Source: RGIG8745 sp045576655 (lineage in GTDB: Bacteria; Bacteroidota; Bacteroidia; Bacteroidales; Bacteroidaceae). Taken from it: a stretch of 64,000 nt of DNA. The stretch covers positions 248,001-312,000 of the forward strand of contig JAZNGW010000032.1 in the NCBI GenBank assembly GCA_045576655.1, written 5' to 3'. A program made the translations under genes and the position numbers. Positions 25,384-35,070 of this stretch are shown here, in pieces. The stretch's first letter is position 1; the number at the start of each line of letters is the position of its first letter. The notes beneath the pieces are model-generated. The model was not told where the DNA came from. It saw only the letters and a program-made list of their open reading frames with translations, and searched no databases.

Positions 25384-26952
25384 TTAAAACTCGCTTGTAA
25401 AATGGAATTTAATATTTTTAAAATCCTGCTGTGCCATCTGAAGAACATAGCCTGAGTCGGCTAAAAAGACATCACGCCCTTCGCGATCTTTTGCCATATA
25501 CTGATACTTGCGCTTTTTAAACGCTTCCAATTCAGCTTCATCTTCACTTTCTATCCAACATGCCTTATACAAACTTGCGGGTTCCCATCTACATGTTGCA
25601 TTATATTCATTTTCTAATCTATACTGAATAACCTCAAACTGAAGCTGACCAACTGTACCAATAATTTTTCGTCCATTGAATTGGTTCACAAACAATTGCG
25701 CTACTCCTTCGTCCATAAGTTGCGCAATTCCTTTTTCCAATTGCTTTGTTTTCATTGGATCTGCATTCTCTATATATTTAAACATTTCAGGAGAGAAACT
25801 TGGAAGTCCTTTGAAATGGAGTTTTTCGCCTTCAGTCAATGTATCTCCAATCTTGAAAGTACCATTATCAGGAAGTCCAATGATGTCACCAGCCCAAGCT
25901 TCATCAACAGTAGTTTTGCGCTGTGCCATAAATTGAGTTGGTGATGAGAAACGCATCGTTTTTCCGTGACGCACGTGATAATATGGTGCATTTCTTGAGA
26001 ACTTACCTGAACATACCTTGCAGAACGCAATACATGAACGATGGTTCGGGTCTATATTTGCTGTAATTTTAAATACAAATCCTGTAAACTTTGTTTCTTC
26101 GGGCTGCACATCACGCTCTTCAGCCTTAACAGGACGTGGACTTGGAGCAATCTCAACGAAAGTGTTTAACAACTCCTCAACTCCGAAGTTGTTAAGTGCA
26201 GAACCGAAAAATACAGGTGCAAGCGCCCCGCTTAGATATTCATTTACATTAAATTCAGGATATACACCACTAATGAGGTCGAGGTCTTCGCGTAATTTAT
26301 CAGCTAAGGCCGAACCAATATTATTATCCAATTCATCAGTATTAATATCTACTTCTACTTTTTCTGTAACAACTTGTTTTGAAGGTTGGAAAAGGTTTAG
26401 ATTATTCTCGTAAATATTATAAACACCTTTAAAGCGTGGGCCGCTTTCAATTGGCCAAGTCAGTGGACGTACTCCAATTACCAATTCTTCTTCCAGTTCA
26501 TCGAGCAAATCAAATGGGTCTTTGGTTTCACGGTCCATTTTGTTTACAAAGATAATGACAGGTGTATTACGCATACGACAGACTTCCATAAGTTTGCGTG
26601 TCTGAGTCTCTACACCTTTTGCTCCATCGACAACAATTATAACCGAATCCACGGCTGTCAGTGTGCGATATGTATCCTCTGCAAAATCTTGGTGACCTGG
26701 AGTATCCAGGATATTAATTTTATAATCATTATAATCAAATTCCATCACAGATGTTGTGACGGAAATTCCACGTTGTTTTTCAATATCCATCCAATCAGAC
26801 GTGGCAGTTTTTTTAATTTTATTGCTCTTTACAGCTCCTGCAACTTGTATCTGACCACCAAATAGCAAAAGTTTCTCCGTCAATGAAGTTTTACCTGCAT
26901 CCGGATGTGCTATAATTGCAAAAGTTCTTCTTCTATCTATTTCTGGATTCAT
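25384..26952 (-). CDS. prfC: Peptide chain release factor 3
   Basis: GTPase that releases RF1/RF2 from the ribosome after termination. The 522-aa length is typical. G1 is AHPDAGKTSLTEKLLLFGG (near residue 16), G3 DTPGHQDFAEDTYR (near 82), G4 VNKMDRETKDPFD (near 138). TATSDWMDIEKQRGISVTTS is the RF3 switch I region. It follows rfbD by 30 nt in a minus-strand operon that mixes translation, sugar and transport genes. Confidence 0.97.
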   Translation of the reverse strand: MNPEIDRRRTFAIIAHPDAGKTSLTEKLLLFGGQIQVAGAVKSNKIKKTATSDWMDIEKQRGISVTTSVMEFDYNDYKINILDTPGHQDFAEDTYRTLTAVDSVIIVVDGAKGVETQTRKLMEVCRMRNTPVIIFVNKMDRETKDPFDLLDELEEELVIGVRPLTWPIESGPRFKGVYNIYENNLNLFQPSKQVVTEKVEVDINTDELDNNIGSALADKLREDLDLISGVYPEFNVNEYLSGALAPVFFGSALNNFGVEELLNTFVEIAPSPRPVKAEERDVQPEETKFTGFVFKITANIDPNHRSCIAFCKVCSGKFSRNAPYYHVRHGKTMRFSSPTQFMAQRKTTVDEAWAGDIIGLPDNGTFKIGDTLTEGEKLHFKGLPSFSPEMFKYIENADPMKTKQLEKGIAQLMDEGVAQLFVNQFNGRKIIGTVGQLQFEVIQYRLENEYNATCRWEPASLYKACWIESEDEAELEAFKKRKYQYMAKDREGRDVFLADSGYVLQMAQQDFKNIKFHFTSEF

Positions 26953-26982
26953 TATATATTCATTAATTTATTAGGTTTCTAA

Positions 26983-27837
26983 TCAAAATTTCATCTTTCC
27001 AATGCATTCGCGCAGGCTATCTTCCCAATATGGGATTTCAATGCCATAGGTGTCCTTGATTTTTGTTTTGTCAAGAACTGAATAGTGTGGTCTTGCTGCA
27101 GGTGTAGGATATTCATAAGTATGAAGAGGGCGTACCTTACAATTTGTTATGCCTGCAATACGATGTATTGCTTTGGTGAAATCATACCATGAAATTGTTC
27201 CTTCGTTTGAAAAGTGATATATTCCAGGAACAACTCCGCTATTTATTGCGACATAAATAGCAATTGCCAAATCGTGGGCATATGTAGGCGTTCCTATCTG
27301 GTCAAAAATAACTCCTAAAGTATCTTTCTCGCGGCCAAGGCGTATCATTGTCTTTACGAAGTTATTTCCGAATGTAGAATACAGCCAGGAAGTGCGGATT
27401 ATCATCGATTTTGCACAATTATTAATTACCGACTCTTCACCTGCTAATTTTGTGCGCCCATAAACAGAGTTTGGACAAGTTGGTGCAACTTCGTTGTATG
27501 GTGTGTGATTTGTTCCGTCAAATACATAATCTGTTGAGATTTGTATCATTATACCTCCTCGTTTTTCTATTGATTTCGCAAGATAGCCGGGGGCTGTATT
27601 GTTAAGAAGATTGCAAAGTTCCTCATTTTCCTCTGCCCTATCTACTGCAGTATATGCGGCACAATTTACAATACAATCAATCTTGTTGTTCGAAACAAAG
27701 CTATCAATCGCACTTTCGTTTGTTATATCAAGTTCATCAACATCTGTAAAGAAATATTTATGTTGTATGTTTTCTTTTGCAAGCAATTGCATTTCATTAC
27801 CCAACTGTCCATTACATCCGGTAATAAGTACATTCAT
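26983..27837 (-). CDS. rfbD: dTDP-4-dehydrorhamnose reductase
   Basis: NADPH-dependent reductase for the last step of dTDP-L-rhamnose synthesis, used for O-antigen or capsule. 284 aa; the Rossmann motif GCNGQLGNEM is at the start, ISTDYVFDGT near residue 103, and the catalytic Tyr-Lys pair in VYGRTKLAGEE near 128. The other rfb genes (A, B, C) are not in the window. DUF4924 precedes it by 23 nt. Confidence 0.95.
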   Translation of the reverse strand: MNVLITGCNGQLGNEMQLLAKENIQHKYFFTDVDELDITNESAIDSFVSNNKIDCIVNCAAYTAVDRAEENEELCNLLNNTAPGYLAKSIEKRGGIMIQISTDYVFDGTNHTPYNEVAPTCPNSVYGRTKLAGEESVINNCAKSMIIRTSWLYSTFGNNFVKTMIRLGREKDTLGVIFDQIGTPTYAHDLAIAIYVAINSGVVPGIYHFSNEGTISWYDFTKAIHRIAGITNCKVRPLHTYEYPTPAARPHYSVLDKTKIKDTYGIEIPYWEDSLRECIGKMKF

Positions 27838-27860
27838 AATAAAACCAATTTATCTAAATG

Positions 27861-28403
27861 TTATAATTCCAATTCCGCGTTCTTGTCCTTTTTATAATAT
27901 TCGGCAAGTAATCCAAGAAATTTCGTTATTTCTCCTACTGCATTAACTGTTTCAGTACTAATGGCCTTCTTTTGCATGCGAAGAGCCGTAAATCCATATA
28001 ATGCATCGAAACAGTTTTCTAATTCAGGCTTGTCTGTGACATTACCCTTATTGCGTATTTCCACAATAAAAGGCAAAACTTTATAATATGCAGCTGAATA
28101 AAAAGGATGCTTAGGCGATTTCAACAATTCAGTATGCAAGTCAGTAAGAAGAATTATAATATTCTTATTAATTTGCAGATGTCCTGATTGAACGACATCC
28201 TCACTTCTCATCATTTCTATCAAATCAATATACCACTGACGCATTGACATGCGTTGCTCATTGCTCAAGTCGAAACGTGAGATATACGTGTCGTTTATCT
28301 TGTCTATATCAAGTGAATTGGCACGTATTATATCTTCAACTTGCCACATATACAGCAAGTAGCCGACAATATTTTCAATTTTTAGTTTTGCTGATGCATA
28401 CAT
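27861..28403 (-). CDS. DUF4924 family protein
   Basis: A 180-aa, mainly helical cytoplasmic protein. The start MYASAKLKIENIVGYLLYMWQ and the segment QRMSMRQWYIDLIEMM match DUF4924, a Bacteroidales family usually found beside rfbD and a LysE-type exporter, as here. It has no catalytic motif and no membrane segment. The function is unknown; conserved linkage with rfbD and prfC may only reflect old operon structure. Confidence 0.82.
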   Translation of the reverse strand: MYASAKLKIENIVGYLLYMWQVEDIIRANSLDIDKINDTYISRFDLSNEQRMSMRQWYIDLIEMMRSEDVVQSGHLQINKNIIILLTDLHTELLKSPKHPFYSAAYYKVLPFIVEIRNKGNVTDKPELENCFDALYGFTALRMQKKAISTETVNAVGEITKFLGLLAEYYKKDKNAELEL

Positions 28404-28414
28404 AACAAATGTTT

Positions 28415-29107
28415 CTAATCAAAAGTAAAGAAATTGCCTGTCAGAACACTGATTGCTACGGCTGCAGAGACTACCATTACGATTATACCTATTATGCGAT
28501 TGATAATCCATATACCTCGAACGTCAAATCGATTCCTTACTTTGTCAATCAACCATGTCAAGCCGAACCACCAGAGCAAAGCGCCTACTACAATGAACAC
28601 ATACCCCACAATCTGCGGAACAAAATTATTCACAACAAATGTGAATTGTCCGAACATTGCAACAAACAGGAACAATATCAACGGATTAGAGAGTGTGACC
28701 AAAAAGCCTGTAATAAAATTATGCACCAAGTTACTTTTATTTCTTGACACTGGACGAATTTGCTGGGCTGGGTTTGAACGGAAAGTCCATACTCCAAATA
28801 CAAAAAGCAAAATACTTCCTGCCACCTTAATCCAATATGCGACAACTGGGTTTTCTATTATATCAACCACAAACGACATACCAAATCCTGCTATTGCTGC
28901 ATACATCAGGTCACTTATAGCAGCACCTACACCCGTGGCAAAACCATACCATCGCCCTTTGTTCAAAGTACGTTGAACACACAACACACCTACTGGCCCC
29001 ATTGGTGCAGAAGCAACAATACCTATTATCATACCTTTAAGTGCCATTTCGAACGGACCTACTTGATTTAGCAACTCCTGGAAATTCAAAATATTGATAT
29101 CTTGCAT
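28415..29107 (-). CDS. LysE family amino-acid exporter
   Basis: 230-aa inner-membrane protein with about six hydrophobic helices. The family signature near the N-terminus is ASAPMGPVGVLCVQRTLNKG (residues about 32-51), followed by GVGAAISDLMYAAIAGFG. Members export amino acids such as lysine, threonine or homoserine; the substrate here is not predictable. It starts the compact part of the operon, with a 47-nt gap to the preceding lipoprotein gene. Confidence 0.9.
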   Translation of the reverse strand: MQDINILNFQELLNQVGPFEMALKGMIIGIVASAPMGPVGVLCVQRTLNKGRWYGFATGVGAAISDLMYAAIAGFGMSFVVDIIENPVVAYWIKVAGSILLFVFGVWTFRSNPAQQIRPVSRNKSNLVHNFITGFLVTLSNPLILFLFVAMFGQFTFVVNNFVPQIVGYVFIVVGALLWWFGLTWLIDKVRNRFDVRGIWIINRIIGIIVMVVSAAVAISVLTGNFFTFD

Positions 29108-29154
29108 ACTAAGTAATTTATCTAATTAACATAACTTTTAAAGAACGCAAGCCC

Positions 29155-29574
29155 TCATCTGCATCGCCTATAAACGCTAATTTCATCAACAATACCATAA
29201 TCTGTATTTATGGTGTTAGAAATAGTCATTACACTATCATCAAGACTTTTTATTTTCATCCACAAATAATTCACTGAATCATCTTTATAATCAACGGGCG
29301 AAATACCTAGTAAACTATCTACACTTAACATCCATGTTCCATGCTCTTCCTCGCCAAGTTCAACAAGAACATAAGTTGAATCTGGATTAAATTCATAATA
29401 CACATCATCGCTAGAAGTCAATATCGGTCCGGATGATTTCTCACCATTAATTTCACTATCTATACTCTGCAGATACCACTTGCCAACCAATTGTTCAGCT
29501 GTAATTGCGGAATCGCATGCGAACAATATGCTCATCAGCAATATCAGACTAACAAAAACACTTATCTTTTTCAT
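29155..29574 (-). CDS. Small lipocalin-like lipoprotein
   Basis: A 139-aa predicted lipoprotein: signal MKKISVFVSLILLMSILFAC with a clear lipobox. The mature part starts with EQLVGKWYLQSID, the GxWY motif of lipocalin-like folds, followed by paired beta strands (YYEFNPDSTYVLVELGEEEHGTWMLS is split by a turn) and a basic end. Ligand and role are unknown. The Met nearest the signal is preferred over one three codons upstream. Its promoter is preceded by array C in the same direction. Confidence 0.75.
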   Translation of the reverse strand: MKKISVFVSLILLMSILFACDSAITAEQLVGKWYLQSIDSEINGEKSSGPILTSSDDVYYEFNPDSTYVLVELGEEEHGTWMLSVDSLLGISPVDYKDDSVNYLWMKIKSLDDSVMTISNTINTDYGIVDEISVYRRCR

Positions 29575-29625
29575 AAAAGTCATTCAAGAACAATAAAAAA
29601 CGTGCACAATACACATAATTTAATG

Positions 29626-29633
29626 CAAATATA
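29626..29633 (-). promoter_or_regulatory. -7 element of the lipocalin-like lipoprotein gene
   Basis: On the minus strand TATATTTG, about 52 bp before the start codon. No well-placed -33 TTTG was found. Confidence 0.5.
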
Positions 29634-29742
29634 GTCATTTTTCTTATGATTAGATTCATTTCCAACAATACATATGTCAAATTAATGCAAACATAATTGT
29701 CGTGTGGCAGAAAATAGAACAATTATTGAGAGCCTTAGTTTG

Positions 29743-29862
29743 TTGAAAATTACCACTGCGGTCGTCTCGCACCACCACCGCAGTCGCCTAACAACACCAC
29801 CGCGCTCGTCTCACGACACTACCGCGGTCGTGTCCCATCATCATCGCGCTCGTCTTACAACA
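29743..29862 (-). repeat. 22-bp x 5 palindromic tandem array C
   Basis: Five cores at 22-bp period on the minus strand (CGAGCGCGATGATG, CGACCGCGGTAGTG, CGAGCGCGGTGGTG, CGACTGCGGTGGTG, CGACCGCAGTGGTA). The flank just before the first core, GAAGATTTGCGAGGTTTTG followed by TTGTAAGA, is shared with array D. It lies between the TonB-receptor terminator and the lipoprotein promoter, in the transcription direction of the lipoprotein gene. Confidence 0.9.
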
Positions 29863-29917
29863 AAACCTCGCAAATCTTCTGACATGACCGCGTCATTTTT
29901 TACATGTATTTTACGAC

Positions 29918-29955
29918 AAATAAAATCCGAGTATAAAACACACTCGGATTTTATT
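29918..29955 (-). terminator. Terminator of the TonB-receptor operon
   Basis: ATAAAATCCGAGT / ACTCGGATTTTAT, a 13-bp perfect stem with a short loop. A/T-runs on both sides mean it could work in both directions. Confidence 0.85.
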
Positions 29956-29987
29956 CATATTTATTTTATAACCAACAGATTAATAAT

Positions 29988-32390
29988 CTAAAACTCAACA
30001 AGCACTCTAAAGTTCAATTGTCTACCTGTCAAATAATTCGGAACGGCAAATTGAGCATTATTTACATCCGTTACCCAATAGTATGAGTTCACATTACTGA
30101 TGTCCAAAATATTGAAAGCGTCAACGCCTAACCAAATATTTTTAACATATTTCAAAGGAGCGCTGTATATTTGACGATTTACATTATTAACCAATCTGTA
30201 AGACATACCCAAGTCAACACGTCTATATGATGGCATACGGAAAATGTGTCTTTCACGTCCGGAATGAGGAGGTCCAAATGGAAGACCGCCTGCATAGTGG
30301 CCTTTAACTGTTACTTTCCACTTATCTGTATTTGGGAAATAATCACTGAAGAACACCGAAAGATTTAGTCTTTGGTCGGTTGGCCTAGGAACTTTAACGC
30401 CTCCTATCTTCTCTTCCGTTTTCATAATGCCCACGCTTATCCATGAATCAGTTCCAGGAACAAACTCTCCATACAATTTCATATCGACACCTGCCGCATA
30501 ACCCTTGGAAATATTCCCGCCGTAATAATTTAAGCGGACATTGTCAATATTATAAGGTATTAAGTCAGACAAAACCTTATAGTATACCTCCGCTGTTGCC
30601 TTGAAGGGACGATTATTTACTTTAAATTTATATTCGCCACCCAATAAGAAATGTATTGACTTTTGGGACTTGATGTCCTTATTTAATAGTGCTGTCGTAT
30701 TGCCGTTTACATTTACAGTATCCTTAAGTTCCTTGTAAAAAGGACTTTGATAATACAGTCCTGTTGAAAATCTGAAAGTCAGATTGTCATTTTTAGAAGG
30801 AGTGAATGCAATGGTTGCGCGCGGGCTAAACAGCCATTCGCCATTAACCGACCAATGTGAAAGACGCGCGCCATAATTGACTACCAATTCACCCTCATCA
30901 TATTCTTTCCTATATGTGTCTTGTAAATACATTTCTAATCGGTGTCCTGTCAAACGATGGGAGGAACGCATATTATAAATGAGTTCGAGCTTGTCGCTAG
31001 TATTCGGAAGTGAGTAGCCTGCCGAATCACGCATTTCCCACTCTCTCATATTCTCCTTCACCTTTTCTGTCTTATATAACATTCCATATTGCAAATTATG
31101 CGACGTGAAACGAGAATTACCTTTTAAGGAAAAAGTAGTAACGTTTGCAGACAACTTGTTACGGGCATGCTCCATATACTTTCCTATGCCAAGACTTTGG
31201 TCAGCGCCTTCGTTGTTCAACCAATATTCTCCACTTATGTCGAAGGTTTCGCTTTCACGCGTCTCAAACATGGACATATCAAGACTTAACTTATTGTATT
31301 TATTGAAGTTATGCGTAAGGGTAAATGCCCCCAAATATGTATGAAAATAGTCCGATTCTTCACCGTCAAAATACACCTTAAACTCTTTTACATCTTCGGC
31401 AGTACCAAACTTTGTTGTTCTGTCAGAAGGCACAAAGTCATAGTTGTTTCTTGAAATATTTCCTATAAAATCAAACTCCCATTTAGGCGAAATTTTCCAG
31501 TTCAGATATGCCTGATAATCAAAATCAACAGGCCTATACTCACCTTTGGTATCAAGCGTACCCAACAAATTACTTGTAGTCTTATATCTAATCGCATTAG
31601 TAAAACTAACATTATCTGTACCATACCCCACATACGCACTTGCACCAAGTAAACTTGCCGAAACGCTACCCTCAAAACCCTTGACTTTTTTGTATTTTAT
31701 ATCAAGCACAGAAGCCATCTTATCTCCAAATTTAGCATCAAATCCTCCAGCAGAGAAACCTACACTTTCAACCATATCAGGATTTATAACGCTCAAGCCC
31801 TCTTGCTGGCCAGAACGAATGAGTAAAGGACGATAGACCTCAATGCCATTAATGTAGACACTGTTCTCATCAAAACTTCCTCCACGTACATTATACTGCG
31901 AACTCAATTCATTGTGAGTACTCACTCCTGCCTGTGTGGCAATTATAGCCTCCACTCCACCTCCGGAAGCATTGCCCATATGCTTCATGTCCTTAATATT
32001 GACATCAGCCATTGTTGACGTCTGGCGCCTTATCTCCTTTACTTGCACCTCACCTAAATCAATACCTAATGGAGGCAACTTAACATTGAGTACCACTGTA
32101 TCTTTAGGGGATAATAATTTACGCTTGCGAGTTTGATATCCGAGCATAGAATATGCAACATTAACCGTATCGGCCGAATCAAAAGAGAGTTCATACTCCC
32201 CCTTCAGATTGCACCTGGTACCAACCAATTGTCCCTCTACAAAAACCTGCGCCAATTCTATCGGATTATTGCTATCATCAACAACTTTACCTTTCAGTAC
32301 AACCTTTTGTGCAAAACAATGCCCCGATATACAAGAGAAATAAATGCAGATTACAAACGGCCTAATTGCATTAAAGACACTATATTTCAT
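29988..32390 (-). CDS. TonB-dependent outer-membrane receptor
   Basis: 800-aa receptor for energised uptake across the outer membrane. Signal peptide ends HCFAQ; then a carboxypeptidase-D regulatory-like domain (KGKVVDDSNNPIELAQVF, about 32-110). The plug domain follows, with QYNVRGGSFDENSVYINGIE near 165 and NPDMVESVGFSAGGFDAKFGD. A 22-strand barrel ends in FRVLVEF with the terminal Phe. There is no SusD partner beside it, unlike polysaccharide utilisation loci. It is the third gene of an operon with an endonuclease/exonuclease/phosphatase-fold protein (3-nt gap) and a lipoprotein, so the substrate may be a phosphorylated or nucleic-acid compound (inference). Confidence 0.92.
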   Translation of the reverse strand: MKYSVFNAIRPFVICIYFSCISGHCFAQKVVLKGKVVDDSNNPIELAQVFVEGQLVGTRCNLKGEYELSFDSADTVNVAYSMLGYQTRKRKLLSPKDTVVLNVKLPPLGIDLGEVQVKEIRRQTSTMADVNIKDMKHMGNASGGGVEAIIATQAGVSTHNELSSQYNVRGGSFDENSVYINGIEVYRPLLIRSGQQEGLSVINPDMVESVGFSAGGFDAKFGDKMASVLDIKYKKVKGFEGSVSASLLGASAYVGYGTDNVSFTNAIRYKTTSNLLGTLDTKGEYRPVDFDYQAYLNWKISPKWEFDFIGNISRNNYDFVPSDRTTKFGTAEDVKEFKVYFDGEESDYFHTYLGAFTLTHNFNKYNKLSLDMSMFETRESETFDISGEYWLNNEGADQSLGIGKYMEHARNKLSANVTTFSLKGNSRFTSHNLQYGMLYKTEKVKENMREWEMRDSAGYSLPNTSDKLELIYNMRSSHRLTGHRLEMYLQDTYRKEYDEGELVVNYGARLSHWSVNGEWLFSPRATIAFTPSKNDNLTFRFSTGLYYQSPFYKELKDTVNVNGNTTALLNKDIKSQKSIHFLLGGEYKFKVNNRPFKATAEVYYKVLSDLIPYNIDNVRLNYYGGNISKGYAAGVDMKLYGEFVPGTDSWISVGIMKTEEKIGGVKVPRPTDQRLNLSVFFSDYFPNTDKWKVTVKGHYAGGLPFGPPHSGRERHIFRMPSYRRVDLGMSYRLVNNVNRQIYSAPLKYVKNIWLGVDAFNILDISNVNSYYWVTDVNNAQFAVPNYLTGRQLNFRVLVEF

Positions 32391-32393
32391 GGC

Positions 32394-33410
32394 CTAATTT
32401 TCTTTATTAAATAAATATTCAAATTTCAAATACACAGGCAGATGGTCACTAAAGCCATTGCGGTAATAATCCCCGAGAAATGAACGCCTAGGCCGTTTCG
32501 ACCTATCCGATTTATCATTTTCTAGCAAGAATGGCAAATCAATTACACGGCACCATTCAGGTTTTGTGTAAATCGAATTATAGTCTGACAAAACAGACCT
32601 TGACACAAAAATGTTATCTATTGCACTCCAAACGCCTCTATACTTATATGTGCCTGAATCATTTGAAGAATGGTACAACAATTGACATAAATCGGTATAT
32701 TTACCGCCATTTTCTATACACCTATTTACACTCAATGTTTTTGTTATCAGAGGCGAATTAGCATCAGAGTTAAAATCGCCCATTACAATTATATTAGGAT
32801 TTAACCTCGACATGAATAATGAATCAATGCATTTTCTTACATCCTTAACTATCATTTCTCTCAATTCTTCCGACTTTTCGCCTCCCAATTTAGAGGGCAA
32901 ATGCAAAGCAAAAACATCAAGTGTATCTCCCGTCATTAATTCGCCAGAAGCACGCAATACATCACGAGTTTTTGCACCTAACGAATTTCGTATACTCTGC
33001 GACTCAAAAACCTTGAAGGTAAAAGGCGAATACAATAAAGCGACATCTAATCCTCGACTATCATCCGACTTAGTTATCAAATACTCATATCCTAACCGGC
33101 TAAGAAAAGTCCTTTTTGTCAAATAATCAACAACGGTATCATTTTCAACCTCACAAAGACAAACCACGTCAACAGGTTGAACAGAATCTACAGAAAGTAT
33201 GACACGAGCAATCTTCATTATCTTATCAAAGAACTTCCATCGCTTCCATTGCTTTTCCCCATCCGGAAGGAACTCATAATCATCAAAACCCGAATCGTGA
33301 ATTGTATCAAAAGCATTTTCACAATTATACGTCATGACGCCAAAGTGCATTTGCCCTACTGCGCCATGAAATATTAACAAAAATGATATGAATGCACAAT
33401 AACGATTCAT
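32394..33410 (-). CDS. Secreted endonuclease/exonuclease/phosphatase family protein
   Basis: 338 aa with signal peptide MNRYCAFISFLLIFHGAVGQ. The EEP fold is seen from VMTYNCENAFD (metal-binding Asn), VCLCEVEND (Glu ligand, near 85), VMGDFNSDANSP (Asp/Asn, near 210) and SDHLPVYLKFE at the end with the catalytic His. The fold covers DNases, sphingomyelinases and inositol phosphatases; the substrate is undetermined. Export and the 3-nt gap to the TonB receptor suggest it releases a product that the receptor takes up. Confidence 0.87.
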   Translation of the reverse strand: MNRYCAFISFLLIFHGAVGQMHFGVMTYNCENAFDTIHDSGFDDYEFLPDGEKQWKRWKFFDKIMKIARVILSVDSVQPVDVVCLCEVENDTVVDYLTKRTFLSRLGYEYLITKSDDSRGLDVALLYSPFTFKVFESQSIRNSLGAKTRDVLRASGELMTGDTLDVFALHLPSKLGGEKSEELREMIVKDVRKCIDSLFMSRLNPNIIVMGDFNSDANSPLITKTLSVNRCIENGGKYTDLCQLLYHSSNDSGTYKYRGVWSAIDNIFVSRSVLSDYNSIYTKPEWCRVIDLPFLLENDKSDRSKRPRRSFLGDYYRNGFSDHLPVYLKFEYLFNKEN

Positions 33411-33440
33411 TACAACTTATTATTTCTCATCAACCAAAAT

Positions 33441-34877
33441 TCATTCCACATATTGGTAACAGCCTACATCCGGATTGTTTACAGGCCGGGGATTTCCGTC
33501 CTTATCATTCGGAGCATACTCATAATAACCTGCGCTACCAACCTTCCGTGCAACAGACAAGGAATCCAGTCTAAAGTCATACACATAATTATCAGTATCT
33601 ATACACCTGAAATTCGTTGACTTATACGTTTCGTTATCTTCATTTTCGCTTGTGCAATTAGTAAAATATTCTTTAGACGATTCATCATCTATGTTTGTAT
33701 TGACAACACAATTGATGAAATTACAATTAAATGCGGCATCATTATTATCAATCCGAGAACCATAAACCTCATCGTCACTAATGCCTGTAATGAGGCAATT
33801 GATAAAGTCTGCACGCTCCAATGGATAAATCGTGTCATTCAGAACATTACAGAAATACAGTGCACTACCACGCGAAGCATCCCAAGGATAAAATTGCGCC
33901 ATAGTACAATGTAAAAATTGAGAATCTCCACCCAATAGCGTAACACAATTCCCTTTAGCATTGCTGAATTCACAATTCACAAATACGCCTGAACAATATT
34001 TCATTGCCAAAGCATCTGCTGCAACATTATGAATAGACGAATTAGTCATATACAACTTGGTAGCATCGAGGATAGAATTATCGCAAGTTATGCCAAAACG
34101 ACCGCCATGTATATCTGTAAAATGCAATTCGTTTTCAAAACTCTCTGGATAAAAACGCACCCCTCCCCACTGACCGTCTAACCTATCATAAGGCAAATAT
34201 GGCAAAATCTTGTCAGTTCTCATTCCTCTAAATACTATTGGTGCATCTTTCACTCCATTGCACAAGATCCGTCCATACACCCTTAAATCAGCCTTGTTAT
34301 GGAAATAAAGACTTACCCCATTATTTATCTCCAATAAAGCACCAAGCGAGACAACCAAACTATCATACACGATGTATGGTTTCTCACCCTCTAATACCAT
34401 TTTGTCTTCTACAACAACACCTTTTAAAACGATAGCATCTTGCACTAAGGCATAAAATATGACAGACTTCTCAATACCATTTTCAAGAGTAAAAATTAAG
34501 GAATCCTTTACTTCAACGGGAAGATTGTTATTTTGCTTCTTTGGTTCAAATTTTACAAATACAAATATGCTGTCCTTATCATAAATAGAAACATCGTGAA
34601 AGAAAGCACCTGATTCTCCGTCAACATTTACCTGAAAACCAGACTCACCACCACTAGCCAATCTCACCTGTGAAAAACGTACGGCCTTATCATTCTCGTT
34701 AAAGACCTTAAAACGTTGCGTGGATGAACCCACTTCAGACAGAACAGTATCAAAGTTTACTGTATCGACAGAAAACACAATTGTAGAACTATCACCAACA
34801 CCATATTCAACATCGTCCTCACAAGAGCAAAAAAGACTTATAGAAATAGTCCAAATTATAAATAATATTTTTTTCAT
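33441..34877 (-). CDS. Lipoprotein with predicted right-handed beta-helix
   Basis: 478-aa lipoprotein: signal MKKILFIIWTISISLFCS then C. The N-terminal half (to about 190) is beta-sandwich-like. From about 200 on, repeated short strands (GVSLYFHNKADLRVYGRILC, DIHGGRFGITCDNSILDATK, CEFSNAKGNCVTLLGGDSQF) recur at roughly 22-25 residues, typical of parallel beta-helix repeats as in polysaccharide-binding or lyase folds. No catalytic residues are recognised. I start at the Met heading the signal. First gene of the EEP / TonB-receptor operon. Confidence 0.78.
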   Translation of the reverse strand: MKKILFIIWTISISLFCSCEDDVEYGVGDSSTIVFSVDTVNFDTVLSEVGSSTQRFKVFNENDKAVRFSQVRLASGGESGFQVNVDGESGAFFHDVSIYDKDSIFVFVKFEPKKQNNNLPVEVKDSLIFTLENGIEKSVIFYALVQDAIVLKGVVVEDKMVLEGEKPYIVYDSLVVSLGALLEINNGVSLYFHNKADLRVYGRILCNGVKDAPIVFRGMRTDKILPYLPYDRLDGQWGGVRFYPESFENELHFTDIHGGRFGITCDNSILDATKLYMTNSSIHNVAADALAMKYCSGVFVNCEFSNAKGNCVTLLGGDSQFLHCTMAQFYPWDASRGSALYFCNVLNDTIYPLERADFINCLITGISDDEVYGSRIDNNDAAFNCNFINCVVNTNIDDESSKEYFTNCTSENEDNETYKSTNFRCIDTDNYVYDFRLDSLSVARKVGSAGYYEYAPNDKDGNPRPVNNPDVGCYQYVE

Positions 34878-34976
34878 GACAATATTCATAACGTACAATG
34901 CATGTTATTATTATTATTATTTCGCCACAACATTAAATATATTAACGCAAAAATCGCTGATTTACAATGCATAAAT

Positions 34977-35007
34977 TTTGCCAATTCGTAAAATTGGCGT
35001 AAATTTG
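34977..35007 (+). promoter_or_regulatory. rpsA promoter with embedded inverted repeat
   Basis: TTTG, 19 bp, TAAATTTG. The spacer is filled by GCCAATT-CGTAA-AATTGGC, a perfect 7-bp inverted repeat (34980-34998) that a repressor dimer could occupy. Confidence 0.75.
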
Positions 35008-35070
35008 CGCCCGATTTTAAACACAACATAATGTCTAACATTATTTAATCAAAACAAAATTAAACAATTT

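Noticed and set aside
29704..29991. A 95-aa Arg/His/Ser/Thr-rich protein read through array C, and similar frames through arrays A and D
   Set aside because: The peptide is only the translation of the 22-bp repeat in three frames. Starts are in odd places, and frames appear on different strands at different arrays.
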